A DNA stretch of 64,000 bases from Tengunoibacter tsumagoiensis (GTDB taxonomy: Bacteria > Chloroflexota > Ktedonobacteria > Ktedonobacterales > Ktedonobacteraceae): positions 1,488,001-1,552,000 of the forward strand of contig NZ_BIFR01000002.1 of assembly GCF_003967535.1 (NCBI RefSeq), read 5' to 3'. Position numbers and translations under genes: made by a program. Below, one piece after another: positions 7,677 through 17,634 of this stretch (positions are counted from its first letter, which is position 1; every line of letters starts with the position of its first letter). Below the pieces are notes generated by a model. It made no database searches and was not told where the DNA came from. It saw only the letters and a list, made by a program, of their open reading frames with translations.

Positions 7677-10088
7677 CTACTCATAGCGCAACATCTCGCC
7701 GATCGGCAGACGTGCGGCGCTCAAGGCGGGACCAACGCTTGAGATAATTGAAACAGCCACGACAAACAACAGTGTGACCACAACGACGCCGGGATTGAAA
7801 ATCGTATCAAATGGTCCGGCAAAGGTATTCAGCATTTCGACAAGGACTGCTCCCCCTGGCAGCCCTATCGCCACCCCGATACACCAGGCAATCAGCGCCA
7901 GCACAAGACTTTCTATCCAGAAGACGAGGCCGATGCGGCGGCCAGTTGCCCCAAGTGACCGCAAAATACCGATTTCAGTCCGCCGTTCGAGGACCGAGGC
8001 CGCGAGTGTATTGGAGAGACTCAAGATCCCGACCAGGGCCACCAGAATCGCAACGGTGTCGAGCAGGGCATAGACCGTGACAGTTGGATCGAGTTGCGCG
8101 GCCTGATCTAAGACCGGCGTATCGAGATTGACCTGTACGTGTGCCTGCTCGAAAATGGTGACCACTTGCTTTCGCAACTGCTGAAGTGCTTGAGGCCCAT
8201 GATCATGGGCAAAAATCCAGATGTTTGGCGGCCCGTCTGCTGGAAGGTTGGCGAGGGTCTGGAAGGTATCAAGCGTCGTAAAAGCCATCCCAAGCCGGAC
8301 CGTGCTACTCGCATTACTCGACGCATATGCCAGTTCATGCACGATCCCCACAATCTTCCAACGGATCGACTGTGCTTGCGGGATCTCCAGACGAAACGTG
8401 ACGTCCTCACCCAACTGGAGATGCAGTCGCTGTGCCGCGGTATCGCTGAGAACGAGCGAGGGTTGTCCTTGATTGGTCAACCAATGGCCGCTAAGTACGT
8501 GAGGTTGATAGACCTGACGCGTGGTTGGTAACGCATCAATCAGCAGTTCGCCACCGCTTGTCATGACAAATGTGCGGGTATCCGACGGGGTGATCTGCGC
8601 CACATCTGGCAAAGCCTGGATTTGGGAGCGGAGTTGCCTCGAAACGACCAGGTTGGATGCTAAACCGACGCGCATATCATAGATGTAAAGATTCCGCTCA
8701 TGAAAGAGCGTCGTCCCGATGGATTCATTGGCTACCTGCACAGCGAGAAACATCGCTCCAGAGATAGTCAGGGCAAACAGCGTCAACGTCGCCCGCCCAG
8801 GTCGGCGGAAAATCTCACGCACGCCTAACCACACCGTTTGCGGCACCCAATGCACCCGGCGTCCCCAGGCGCTAGCATGTTGACGCTTCCCAGGACTCAC
8901 GCCATAGGCTGCCATCGCCTGGCAGACAGGAATACTGGTACCCATCCACAACGGCCCCAGAGCTGAAAACACTGGCACCAATAGCCCAACTGTGATGCTT
9001 ACCAGAATCACCCATGGGGCAATTTGAAAGGGAGGCAGATCCAGTTGTGCCTGATTCGCGACAATTGTTGTTACCTGTGAACAGAGGAGGAGACCCAGAC
9101 CAAGACCCGGCGCAGTGCCAACCAGCGCATACAGTCCAATAGATACCAGGTATCCCTGGATGATTCTCCATCTGGTTCCACCAAGAGCTTTCATTGTCCC
9201 AATGGCTTTCATTTGCTCAGTGAGGAGCATATTCACCGTATTGAGAATCATGACACAGACCAGGAGTAGCGCGATGCTTGCCAATACGAGCAGAACCGTG
9301 AGAAAACCGGTAATACCAAGCTGTGTCTCTTGCTGGCCAGCCGTTGAGAACCGGTGAGATCCAGAGACCGTGACATGGGCCGCTTTGAGGAGTGATGTCA
9401 GAATAGCGTAGGTGACTTCAACGCCATTGAAACTCTGGTCATGCATCTTGATCAGGATCTCTGAAGTCAAAGACGGCGACAACTTATTGTCCGGTGTTGA
9501 GCCTGCAACGAGCTGGCGCAAACCCTCAGCGCTCATATACGCGACGGCCTGCGCGGGCGATTGCTCAACGGTATAGGCCAGACCGACAACACGCAGAACA
9601 ACGATCTGACCAGTGGGCCTGACGATGCTCACACGATCGCCAGGCGTGACCGATTGAACAAAGCGGTCACGCGAAGCCATAACAACCTCTCCAGGCCCTG
9701 GCCAGCGTCCGCTTGTCAGGTGAAAGGTATTGAGTTGGGTCGTTTGCCAGCGTTGATAGCCATTGAGTTCAAGACTAGCGCTACGGCCATCTGCCAGACG
9801 CCAATTCGCATCTATCTGCGTTCGCACTTCCACTGTCTCTACATTCGCTACGTGGGGCAGGTCCGTGAGAACTGAAGAAGGAAGGTTGGCGACCGTAAAG
9901 GTGGCGTTGGGGACGTCAGTGGGAGCAACAATGGAGAGGAACTGTCGCCCAAACGTATCGTTCGCCACATTCACAGCAGTCAACCCCAGAACACCAAGGA
10001 AGATGCCCAGGATGACGAGCATGCTACGGCCCTTGCGCCGAGTGACATCCGCAAGCGATTTGCGCAGTAAAACGCTTCCTCTTTTCAT
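7677..10088 (-). CDS. MacB/FtsX-type ABC transporter permease, two FtsX modules
   Basis: This 803-residue membrane protein has an N-terminal transmembrane helix (GRSMLVILGIFLGVLGLTAV) and a large extracytoplasmic MacB-type domain. It then has a three-helix FtsX core (about residues 270-400), a second transmembrane helix plus external domain, and a final FtsX core ending LPIGEMLRYE. This duplicated layout is usual for Gram-positive-type exporters that move lipids, peptides or drugs by mechanotransmission. The ATG at 10088 overlaps the stop of the ATPase gene (ATGA), which fixes the start and points to translational coupling. It forms one exporter with the upstream ATPase. Confidence 0.9.
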   Translation of the reverse strand: MKRGSVLLRKSLADVTRRKGRSMLVILGIFLGVLGLTAVNVANDTFGRQFLSIVAPTDVPNATFTVANLPSSVLTDLPHVANVETVEVRTQIDANWRLADGRSASLELNGYQRWQTTQLNTFHLTSGRWPGPGEVVMASRDRFVQSVTPGDRVSIVRPTGQIVVLRVVGLAYTVEQSPAQAVAYMSAEGLRQLVAGSTPDNKLSPSLTSEILIKMHDQSFNGVEVTYAILTSLLKAAHVTVSGSHRFSTAGQQETQLGITGFLTVLLVLASIALLLVCVMILNTVNMLLTEQMKAIGTMKALGGTRWRIIQGYLVSIGLYALVGTAPGLGLGLLLCSQVTTIVANQAQLDLPPFQIAPWVILVSITVGLLVPVFSALGPLWMGTSIPVCQAMAAYGVSPGKRQHASAWGRRVHWVPQTVWLGVREIFRRPGRATLTLFALTISGAMFLAVQVANESIGTTLFHERNLYIYDMRVGLASNLVVSRQLRSQIQALPDVAQITPSDTRTFVMTSGGELLIDALPTTRQVYQPHVLSGHWLTNQGQPSLVLSDTAAQRLHLQLGEDVTFRLEIPQAQSIRWKIVGIVHELAYASSNASSTVRLGMAFTTLDTFQTLANLPADGPPNIWIFAHDHGPQALQQLRKQVVTIFEQAHVQVNLDTPVLDQAAQLDPTVTVYALLDTVAILVALVGILSLSNTLAASVLERRTEIGILRSLGATGRRIGLVFWIESLVLALIAWCIGVAIGLPGGAVLVEMLNTFAGPFDTIFNPGVVVVTLLFVVAVSIISSVGPALSAARLPIGEMLRYE

Positions 10089-10864
10089 TGCATAGTTCTT
10101 TCCGTGTGTGATTTGCTGCCAGAAATCTGCGCCAGATTGCTCTTCACTAGCTGGCCATCGCACAGGTCGATCCGCTCGTGTGCTTGCTCCGCCAGTTCTC
10201 GATCATGCGTGACATAGATCACTGTTTTGCCATGTTGAGTGAGACTCGCTAGCGTCTCGAAGATCTGGTGAGCGGTCCTTGAATCGAGATTGCCCGTTGG
10301 TTCGTCTGCGACGATCACCGGAGGGTCATTCGCGATGGCCCGAGCAATCGCGACGCGCTGCTGCTCGCCGCCGGAGAGTTCACTGGGCAGGCGATGGGCA
10401 AGATCATTGATCTGTGCGAGCTCTAAACAGGTCATAGCGCGTTCTCGCCATTGTCGGCGCTTCAGGCCACCACCGCCACCGAGTTCCAGAGCGAGCAGGA
10501 CATTTTCCAGGGCCGTTAAGGTGGGAATGAGCTGGAAAAATTGGAAAACAATTCCCACATGTCTGCCTCGCCAGCGCGCCAGCGCGTTCTCACTCATCGC
10601 TCGCAATTCCTGGCCGCAAAAAAGAATATGTCCACTACTCGGACGATCAATCCCTGTCAGCATATTTAACAGCGTTGATTTTCCACTTCCAGAAGGTCCA
10701 TTAATCGCAAAGAGACAGTGAGCGGGGATGGTAAAGGTAATATTCTCTAAAATGGGGATCGTTCTATTGCGTGAACGAATGGTTCGTGAAAGACACTCAA
10801 CCTCGACCAGCGAGGGTGAGGTGGCATGCAGATTGCGCTCGCTTTTTCCATCGGGTGCTTGCAT
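10085..10864 (-). CDS. MacB/LolD-type ABC transporter ATP-binding protein
   Basis: The 259-residue ATPase has Walker A GPSGSGKST, Q-loop FQFFQLIPTLTALENV, signature LSGGEQQRVAIARA, Walker B VIVADEPTGNLDS and the H-loop VTHDRELA. The FQ...NV segment and GNLDS are typical of the MacB/LolD/FtsE branch that partners FtsX-type permeases. The chosen ATG has GGAG six bases upstream. An upstream in-frame extension to 11011 is rejected because it is low-complexity and lacks a ribosome-binding site. It is divergent from the two-component genes, which probably control it. Confidence 0.92.
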   Translation of the reverse strand: MQAPDGKSERNLHATSPSLVEVECLSRTIRSRNRTIPILENITFTIPAHCLFAINGPSGSGKSTLLNMLTGIDRPSSGHILFCGQELRAMSENALARWRGRHVGIVFQFFQLIPTLTALENVLLALELGGGGGLKRRQWRERAMTCLELAQINDLAHRLPSELSGGEQQRVAIARAIANDPPVIVADEPTGNLDSRTAHQIFETLASLTQHGKTVIYVTHDRELAEQAHERIDLCDGQLVKSNLAQISGSKSHTERTMQ

Positions 10865-11065
10865 GGTGTTCTCCTTTTTCGGCTTCCTCTCCTTTGCGTC
10901 ACTGCAGAGGGGCAGTTTGTCTCCGGCCATAGGTGGAGTGTACCTGCTTTCAAACTCGTTTGGTACGTCTCTTTCGCCACTGGCAGCCCCTGACCTGACT
11001 ACTGGACACACACTGTCGTTTTCGCCACTGTCGCTTTGGCCATGAGTAAGAAAGCAAAGACATGT

Positions 11066-11071
11066 TATAAT
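11066..11071 (+). promoter_or_regulatory. -10-like box before histidine kinase gene
   Basis: A perfect TATAAT lies about 85 bases before the kinase start, in the gap between the exporter and sensor genes. No good -35 box is seen 16-18 bases upstream, so an activator may be needed. Confidence 0.4.
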
Positions 11072-11157
11072 GAAAAACGTCTACAATGGCTCAGTTCATG
11101 AGAAGCCCATCCTGGTGTTGGATATGCAAAGACGAGAAGAATATGAAGGAAATGGTG

Positions 11158-12378
11158 ATGAAACAGTTCATAAGGAGTATCCATCCACTCTGCTGGTATT
11201 TGCTGACCGGGTTGATCAGTGGATGGGTTTGGAATCTGCTGATACCTGGCAGGCAGGATCACTATCAGGTGGGAGCAACGCTCTTGATCTTGCTGTTCAT
11301 CCTCCCAAGCACTGCGCTCTATTGGCTGGGCCTGGCAAAAAACCTGCGCAGGAGCTTCCAGTGGCTCATCCTGACAGGGCAAACAGGCATCGTGCTGATC
11401 TTGACGCACATAGCACAAGATGGGATGGTGGCATTTTTCCTTTCTCTCGTATTCTGTGTTGCGGTGGTTGAAATGTTCAAACAGCTCCGTCTCATTCTGC
11501 TGGTTTTGGGATGCTATCTTGCGTTGCTGCTACTCTACACTCAGACTTTCGGCTCTCACATCCCCTGGTTTTTCCTCTGGAGAGGAGATTTCTTCGTTGT
11601 CGAGATTCCCGTGCTCCTCATTCTGGCTGGCCTGGCCATTTTTCTGCAACAGAAACGCGCTCATGCGAGGACCCAGGCTCTTTTGCGTGATCTCAACACC
11701 GCTCATCTGCAATTGTCGGCCTACGCCCTGCGCGTAGAAGAATTGACGATGCTGACCGAACGGCAACGGCTGGCACGAGACCTCCATGATACGCTCACGC
11801 AGGGGGTCGCCGGGTTACTCATGCAACTCGAAGCTGCCAGCGCGTATTTCAGCAAAGGTCAGACTGAACGTACCCACGAGATCGTTCTCTCGACCATGAG
11901 CAGAGCGCGGACTGTGCTGACCGAGACACGCTACGTCCTCCAGGATCTGCGTGCAGACCACCCACGTTCTGAAGACCTCGCCGAAATGGCGCAAGAGGAG
12001 ATTGACCGCTTCACGAACCATACGGGTATTCCTTGCGAGGCTTCACTCAATGCCCTCGCAGCGACGCCAGATATGCAGAGTGGACATATCCTGCGAGCCA
12101 TTTCCGAAGGATTAGCCAATGTCGCCCAACATGCGCAGGCCCATCAGGTTTGGATTAATGTGCACGAGTGCGCAACCTGGCTGGAGATCGAGGTTCGCGA
12201 TGATGGGATTGGTTTCGACCCCGCCACCGTTGCGACACGTCCAGGGCATTATGGATTAGCTGGGCTGCGCGAACGCGTTCGCTTGATGGGGGGACAACTC
12301 ACGATTCTTAGTTCTCCAGGACAAGGCACTCAGATCATCATTACTGTGCCGATCAATGATGCAAGGAAATGTGCATGA
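11158..12378 (+). CDS. NarL-type membrane sensor histidine kinase
   Basis: The protein of about 406 residues has about six transmembrane segments in its first 165 residues, then a coiled linker. A HisKA_3 dimerisation helix carries the phospho-acceptor His210 in ERQRLARDLHDTLTQG. The HATPase has the N-box ISEGLANVAQHAQA, the G1-box VRDDGIGFDP and GLAGLRERVRLMGG. The sensor lies within the membrane segments, like DesK-type or intramembrane-sensing kinases, with no large outside domain. ATG 11158 has AAGGA eight bases upstream; earlier ATGs at 11086 and 11143 are alternatives. Its stop overlaps the regulator start (ATGA). It likely senses envelope stress or an export substrate. Confidence 0.85.
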   Translation: MKQFIRSIHPLCWYLLTGLISGWVWNLLIPGRQDHYQVGATLLILLFILPSTALYWLGLAKNLRRSFQWLILTGQTGIVLILTHIAQDGMVAFFLSLVFCVAVVEMFKQLRLILLVLGCYLALLLLYTQTFGSHIPWFFLWRGDFFVVEIPVLLILAGLAIFLQQKRAHARTQALLRDLNTAHLQLSAYALRVEELTMLTERQRLARDLHDTLTQGVAGLLMQLEAASAYFSKGQTERTHEIVLSTMSRARTVLTETRYVLQDLRADHPRSEDLAEMAQEEIDRFTNHTGIPCEASLNALAATPDMQSGHILRAISEGLANVAQHAQAHQVWINVHECATWLEIEVRDDGIGFDPATVATRPGHYGLAGLRERVRLMGGQLTILSSPGQGTQIIITVPINDARKCA

Positions 12379-13070
12379 GCGAAATAATCCGTGTCGTCAT
12401 CGTAGATGATCATCCCATTGTGCGCGAGGGAATCCGTTTGATGCTGGCGACCAGCGATGATCTGGCTCTGGTGGGAGATGCCGCCGATGGAGTTGCGGCA
12501 CTGCAAACGATTGAAGAACTGCAACCAGATGTTGTCCTCCTTGATATACGCCTGCCTGGAATGGGCGGTCTAGATGTGCTTAAGTTTCTCAGGAAAACCT
12601 GGCCACAGATCGCAGTGTTGATTCTCACGACTTACAATGAAGATGAACTCATCGTGCGTGGCTTCCAGGCAGGTGCGTCTGGGTATCTGCTCAAAGAAGG
12701 TTCACTGGAGACGCTTTTCCATGCCATTCGGGCAGCTTCCCGTGGCGGGGTCGTGATGCAGCCAGAGATCATGACTCGCGTGCTAGCACACACCACATCT
12801 CCCGCCGGAGAAGAAACACCAGCTCTCACTCATTCACCCATTGCTCCTCTTCCCAGTCCTTTGGCGTTGACGAATCGAGAACAGGAGGTGCTAGCTGGTG
12901 TGGCCTGTGGCGAGCGCAGCAAAGAGATCGCGAAGCGTCTGGGTATTACTGAGCGCACCGTTCGAGCTTATCTGACGAATATTTACACCAAACTCAACGT
13001 TGATTCACGCGCGTCAGCCGTCGCTCTTGCCCTTAAGTATGGTCTCTTACCCACACAAACAGAAACGTGA
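12375..13070 (+). CDS. NarL/LuxR-family response regulator
   Basis: The 231-residue regulator has a receiver domain (acid pair DD at 11-12, phospho-acceptor Asp57 in VVLLDIRLPGMGG, Lys in GYLLKEG). A Pro-rich linker leads to a LuxR HTH at about 163-225 (LTNREQEVLAGVACGERSKEIAKRLGITERTVRAYL, cited in part). It is the cognate partner of the overlapping kinase gene. An upstream ATG at 12369 is possible, but the ATGA overlap favours 12375. The divergent MacB-type exporter operon is the obvious target. Confidence 0.9.
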   Translation: MSEIIRVVIVDDHPIVREGIRLMLATSDDLALVGDAADGVAALQTIEELQPDVVLLDIRLPGMGGLDVLKFLRKTWPQIAVLILTTYNEDELIVRGFQAGASGYLLKEGSLETLFHAIRAASRGGVVMQPEIMTRVLAHTTSPAGEETPALTHSPIAPLPSPLALTNREQEVLAGVACGERSKEIAKRLGITERTVRAYLTNIYTKLNVDSRASAVALALKYGLLPTQTET

Positions 13071-13090
13071 AAGATGTGGCATCATAAGGT

Positions 13091-13924
13091 TCAACCTTGA
13101 ATAAAGATGAGCAGGTCCTCGTTGAGGCGATCCTTGTGAGTGAGGAACATGCCATGACTCCCGCCAGGATAGGTTTTGAGTTCGCTGCCTGCAATGCCTT
13201 GAGCTGTCCTGCGTCCACACAGATGGAGAGGGGCAATTTGATCGTTCTCTCCATGAAGAATCAGTGTTGGCACTGTACATGCGGGCAGATCGGGCAGCAG
13301 ACTGGTCTGCGCATTGGTACGGAAGCACTCGATGGCTGCTTTGGGCGAACACTCAAGAACGAGCCGGATGGCCCATTGCACCATCTCTGAGGAAAGCTGT
13401 GGTGGCGCTGGCCACGTCGATCCAAGACCGAAGTATTTGATCGCGCCATCCGTCATGTACAGCGGACGGTCCTGCTGCATCCTCGCTATAGCGAACTCGG
13501 AAGCCTCTTTCGGAAATCATTGTGGATTCTCTGCCGATCTCAGCATACCAGGAGTCGTACCGCTCACGAGCACGACGCGAGCAATGCGACTGGTGCCGTG
13601 GCGAGCAAGATAGTGGACGATCTCTCCACAGCCCATTGAGTTCCCAACCAGGGTGAGATCGCGTAGATCGAGCCGGGTAATTACCTCCGCAAGATCATCG
13701 GACAGCCGGTCAATATCATCATAGCCACGTCCAGGATCATCCGAACGACCATGCCCTCGACGATCAAAGGCGATGCAGCGCAGCCCATGGTTGGACAGAT
13801 AGAGCATCTGATATTCCCACATAGCCCCACTAAACGCCCAGGCGCTGACAAAGAGCACTGGTGCCCCAGTGCCCCAATCCCGATAATAGAGTTGGACGGA
13901 ATCGTTTGTTTGAATATATGGCAT
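13091..13924 (-). pseudogene. Alpha/beta hydrolase (chloroperoxidase-like) interrupted by one in-frame TGA
   Basis: The two halves lie in the same reading frame and are separated only by a TGA at 13517-13519. The first half has SAWAFSGAMW, FDRRGHGRSDDP and the nucleophile GNSMGCGE. The second has the acid in LHGENDQIAP and the His in PGGSHGMF. Bridging the TGA gives a continuous non-haem-haloperoxidase-like hydrolase of about 277 residues with an intact triad. A change from GGA or CGA would explain the stop. The first half alone (to 13519) would lack the Asp and His. The start ATG follows a purine-rich stretch, 30 bases after the small upstream gene. A sequencing error is the other explanation. 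Confidence 0.85.
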
Positions 13925-13953
13925 CGTTTCTTCTTCTTTCTTGATGCATTCCA

Positions 13954-14172
13954 CTACAATTGTCCCTCTGATAGAAATTCATCTGTGTTCAGAGAGAGCA
14001 GAACAAGCCCGAGACTGTGAATTTTCAGGAGCACTCGATAGAGCGCCGCTTGATCAACCAGTCTCCCCCGCAAGACTGTTCTGCCAGAGGCCTCGGGGAA
14101 AATCTCTAGGCTCTCAAACCATTCTTGCCAGGATGGGTCTAGATGTCCTTCGATAGCGATTCGGCATCGCAT
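13954..14172 (-). CDS. Small conserved-looking protein, function unknown
   Basis: The product has about 72 residues, beginning MRCRIAIEGHLDPSWQEW and ending in a helical segment with ALYRVLLKIHSLGLVLLSL. The pattern (charged strand, Trp-rich helix, GRLVDQAAL) looks like a single small alpha/beta domain. I recognise the style from small ORFs next to monooxygenase or hydrolase genes in Actinomycetota and Chloroflexota, but no function is known to me. AAGGAGG lies 12 bases upstream of the ATG; a GTG three codons earlier is too close to that site. It is probably cotranscribed with the broken hydrolase. Confidence 0.65.
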   Translation of the reverse strand: MRCRIAIEGHLDPSWQEWFESLEIFPEASGRTVLRGRLVDQAALYRVLLKIHSLGLVLLSLNTDEFLSEGQL

Positions 14173-14290
14173 GTGCGGCACTATCCTCCTTTCGTTTCGT
14201 TCAAGATGGTTGAAAGTATAAAACCCCATCGGGTGAGTTGTGATCGCCCGATGGGGTGGTTCTGGCAGAATGAGAGAAGAAATGGGAAAG

Positions 14291-17200
14291 CTAGAGCAAA
14301 GAGGAGTGCCGCGCCACCGTACTTGCCTCGACACGGTTGCGAACCCCCAGCTTGCGATAAAGGCTCTGGACATGGGTTTTGACGGTATTAACCGAGATCA
14401 CCAGGACATTCGCAATCTCTGGATTGGAGCGTCCAGCGACGAGCAGACGCAGCACGCGCTGCTCCTGATCGCTGAGTGGTTCCAGGGGGAGCGAAGCCTC
14501 TTGAGGAGAGGCAACAGATCGAACGTCAGGTCGCTCGACAAATGCACGCAGGAGGGTTCGCACAAAGGAGCGCAAGGAGGCCTCATAGAGCTCAGGCAAG
14601 AGTGTTCTGAGCAGGGATTCCATCACTGGGCCTTCGTCGAGGAAGAGGCGCTGGGAATGCTCTGGTTGGGCCATTTGTAACGCTTGAAGAAGCGAAGATC
14701 TGGCCTGACTGTGTTCCTGGCAGACAACATAAGCCAGAGCCTCCAGAATCTGCATACGGAGGACGCTCTGGGCGCGGCCCTGAGCTTGAGCTTTCTCTTT
14801 CCAGGGGGCGAGCGTTTTCAAGGCTGCCATCCCTTGCTTTTGCGCTATGTGTACACGTGCAAGGAGAAGCGCCTTTTCCTGCTGGTGCAAGAGAGGCAGA
14901 GTGTGTTCTTGTGCGAGCAACGGGACCTCTTCTCTGGTCTGAGTCCATTGCTCTCCTGGGGCGAGATCTCCCTGAGCCAGTTGCAGCTCTAAGCGAAACA
15001 TGCGTATGGTGCTCAAAGGACCGGGGAAACGTGCATACTTTTCCCATTTCAAGAGCAGATCGAGAGCCTGATCAGGCTCTCCAGAAGCACGCAGCAGACG
15101 AGCCTGAATGAGCGCACCTGATGCCAGAACATGGATTTCTTTCTCTGGCCTCTCTCTCAATGCCTGTGCCTGGGATAGATACTGCCACGCCTCGTCCAGT
15201 TTATTGCGTTCATACGCAAGCCGCGCCAGACAATGATAGGCCCAGGAGACAAAGAAGGGCTCGGTATCCCCTGTTTCCAGAAGAAATTGCTGCCGAACAA
15301 GACTTTCATCTTCTTCAATGTGGCCCAGTGCTTGATGGAAATAGTGCGATGCCCTATATAGCTCACCTTTTTCCAGGCAGACCTCACCCAGAAAGAGGGC
15401 GGCCCCGAAGGCACCAGCATGATCGCCAAGATTTTTGATCCGCTCATACCCCTCAAGAAGGTGCACCCAGGCCACCTGTACTTCACCTGCGAGGAGGGCT
15501 TCGAGACCCCTGATTAAAAGATTATTGGGATACATGAGACTGTGTTCTGTCAGGAGTGGTTGGGCCTGATGAGTCAACAGAAAGAGATGCATCAGGTCTT
15601 CTTGAAAAAAGGCGAGAACGGCGTGAAGTTGCAACGCATCCCCATGCCGTTCCCGCTGTTCACTCGCCTCAAAGCCCTGCTCTGCCCACTGGAGAAGTTG
15701 TTCGGAGCGTGTCCAGGTATCAGATGAACGCCGATCGGTCGTAAGCATTAAAGCCAGTGTAAACTGGAAACAGAGCTCCGGTTGGACTTGTAGGACCTCA
15801 TCTGGTGTGCGTTTCAACCACGAGCAGACCAGGGAATACTCATTACGAAAGGTATGAGGGGCTACAAAGCGCTTCATCAACATCATTGCACGAGAAAAAT
15901 GCTCACCTCTGAGAGCAGCTTCAATCGCTTCCGGCACCAATTGCTGCTGTTCATACCACTGGCTCGCTTTAGCGTAAAGCTCACCCACAGCGGCTGTTCC
16001 CAGGCGGCGGCGAGCTTCGTGCTGCATCGCCTGCGCCCACAGGGAGTGATAGCGATACCACTGCCGATGCTCATCAAGGGAGTGAAGAAACAGATTGGCT
16101 CGTTCCACCTGTTCGAGAAGGTGGGCACTATCCTCTCTTTCTCTGACAGCATCGCAGAGTGAGGCACTCAGCGGATTCAGCCAGCTTGTCTGCAACAAGA
16201 ATGTTTGCAGTTCGGCTGGCAGGCTGGCAAGGATCTCTTCACGCAGATAATCAAGCACAAATCGCTGGCTTCCACTCAGCGTTTGCACATAGATGGATGG
16301 GGTAGCGTGGTTCTGGAGAACCAGGGCCGCCAGTTGCAGGCTAGCAATCCAGCCTTCGGTGCGAGCTTGTAGGAGCGCGATATCCGCCTCCGAGAGGGCG
16401 AGCCCCATGCGCTGAGTGAGAAAAGCCTGCGTTTCTTCTCTCGTAAAGCGCAACTCGCTATTGCGAAGCTCTCCCAGATGCCCACGCACACGAAGGCGAG
16501 CCAGGGGAAGATCAGGATCGGTGCGACTGGGCAGCAGCAGATGCACATGTGGTGGCAGATGCTCCAGCCAGAATGTCAGGGACGAGTGAATCATGGGCTC
16601 GTTGATGACGTGATAATCATCCAGAATCAGCAGGATAGGTGAGGTCGCTACGTGCTGGCTGGCCAGCTCATTGAGCAAGGCTGTCAAACTGGTCGCGAGA
16701 GGAGCAGATGCCTGGAGCAGAGAGAGCGCGCGTCCCCCGATCTCTGGTCTGCATCGGCGTAGAGCCTCAATCAGCGAAGTCCAGAAGCGCGTTGGATCAT
16801 TGTCCATCTCCTCTAAAGGGAGCCAAGGCACTAATTGAGGGTGCCTGTACGCCCATGTCGCAAGCAGAGTGGTCTTTCCCCAACCAGCGGAGGCCGAGAG
16901 CAAGGTGAGTGGGCGAGAGAGGGCAGCATCTAACACCGCAAGCAACCGTTCCCGCACGACAAGCGTGGCAGGTAACTGTGGCGGAGAGAGTCTGGTCGTT
17001 ACCATCATGAGGCTGGAATCATCGAGCTTGCGACCCGGTGACCCGGTGCTGGAAGGCGTCTCTTTCCTGAAAGGCTCGCTCGGCAAGAAGGCAGTATGCG
17101 AAGATGGTCGTGAAGAATCGTGCTTGATCTCCTGCAGATCCCTGGCTACTTCCTCTAAATGTGCGAAGGTCACGGCCTCACTACGTCCGAGATAGTGCTT

Positions 17201-17446
17201 GCGCGTCCTACCTGCGTTTGTGTGGTAGGCATACCAGTAGCCACTCCCACGCGAACGGGACTCTTTCAGCACATTGAGATGACCAGATTGCCCCTGAAAT
17301 GAAAACGAAGCATGAACTCTCAGCCAGGCGTGCCATCCCTCCTCATTTTCGGGTTTGATCAACAGCGGTGGATGTTCAGATGTATGAAGAACATACATGT
17401 GGTCTTCGCTAGACCACATGAGTGTATAAGCAGGTGATTTCGGCAT
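14291..17446 (-). CDS. MalT-like LuxR-family ATP-dependent transcriptional activator
   Basis: The protein has about 1051 residues. The N-terminal 100 residues hold a WYAYHTNAGRTRKHYLG segment seen in related large regulators. A STAND/MalT ATPase begins near 150 (TRLSPPQLPATLVVRERLL) with P-loop SASAGWGKTT at 184-193 and Walker B ILLILDDYH. Helical TPR-like repeats fill 480-960. The LuxR HTH closes the protein (LSDQEQRVLRLLVAGRSNPE, then NTVKTHVQSLYRKLGV). In this family ligand and ATP drive self-assembly on DNA. The inducer is unknown. AAGGAG lies just before the chosen ATG; a TTG at 17479 is less likely. Not linked to an obvious target operon. Confidence 0.9.
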   Translation of the reverse strand: MPKSPAYTLMWSSEDHMYVLHTSEHPPLLIKPENEEGWHAWLRVHASFSFQGQSGHLNVLKESRSRGSGYWYAYHTNAGRTRKHYLGRSEAVTFAHLEEVARDLQEIKHDSSRPSSHTAFLPSEPFRKETPSSTGSPGRKLDDSSLMMVTTRLSPPQLPATLVVRERLLAVLDAALSRPLTLLSASAGWGKTTLLATWAYRHPQLVPWLPLEEMDNDPTRFWTSLIEALRRCRPEIGGRALSLLQASAPLATSLTALLNELASQHVATSPILLILDDYHVINEPMIHSSLTFWLEHLPPHVHLLLPSRTDPDLPLARLRVRGHLGELRNSELRFTREETQAFLTQRMGLALSEADIALLQARTEGWIASLQLAALVLQNHATPSIYVQTLSGSQRFVLDYLREEILASLPAELQTFLLQTSWLNPLSASLCDAVREREDSAHLLEQVERANLFLHSLDEHRQWYRYHSLWAQAMQHEARRRLGTAAVGELYAKASQWYEQQQLVPEAIEAALRGEHFSRAMMLMKRFVAPHTFRNEYSLVCSWLKRTPDEVLQVQPELCFQFTLALMLTTDRRSSDTWTRSEQLLQWAEQGFEASEQRERHGDALQLHAVLAFFQEDLMHLFLLTHQAQPLLTEHSLMYPNNLLIRGLEALLAGEVQVAWVHLLEGYERIKNLGDHAGAFGAALFLGEVCLEKGELYRASHYFHQALGHIEEDESLVRQQFLLETGDTEPFFVSWAYHCLARLAYERNKLDEAWQYLSQAQALRERPEKEIHVLASGALIQARLLRASGEPDQALDLLLKWEKYARFPGPLSTIRMFRLELQLAQGDLAPGEQWTQTREEVPLLAQEHTLPLLHQQEKALLLARVHIAQKQGMAALKTLAPWKEKAQAQGRAQSVLRMQILEALAYVVCQEHSQARSSLLQALQMAQPEHSQRLFLDEGPVMESLLRTLLPELYEASLRSFVRTLLRAFVERPDVRSVASPQEASLPLEPLSDQEQRVLRLLVAGRSNPEIANVLVISVNTVKTHVQSLYRKLGVRNRVEASTVARHSSLL

Positions 17447-17634
17447 AGGCTCCTTGTCCACAACAAATGACGTCCCCAACTCCCCAACATCAACATAGAT
17501 GAGTATATGAGTATAGCACGTCCCTTAAAGTTGCCACAAACAGCCGATCATATCTGGAAGTCGTCAGAGCACAATTGACCAGAGAGAATCTTTAGTCTGA
17601 CATCAGAAAAGTATGATCGGCTTGCCAGACTGCT

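Noticed and set aside
13517..13519. TGA as selenocysteine or tryptophan codon
   Set aside because: The position is not a known Sec site in this fold, no SECIS-like hairpin was evident just downstream, and other genes here use TGA as stop.
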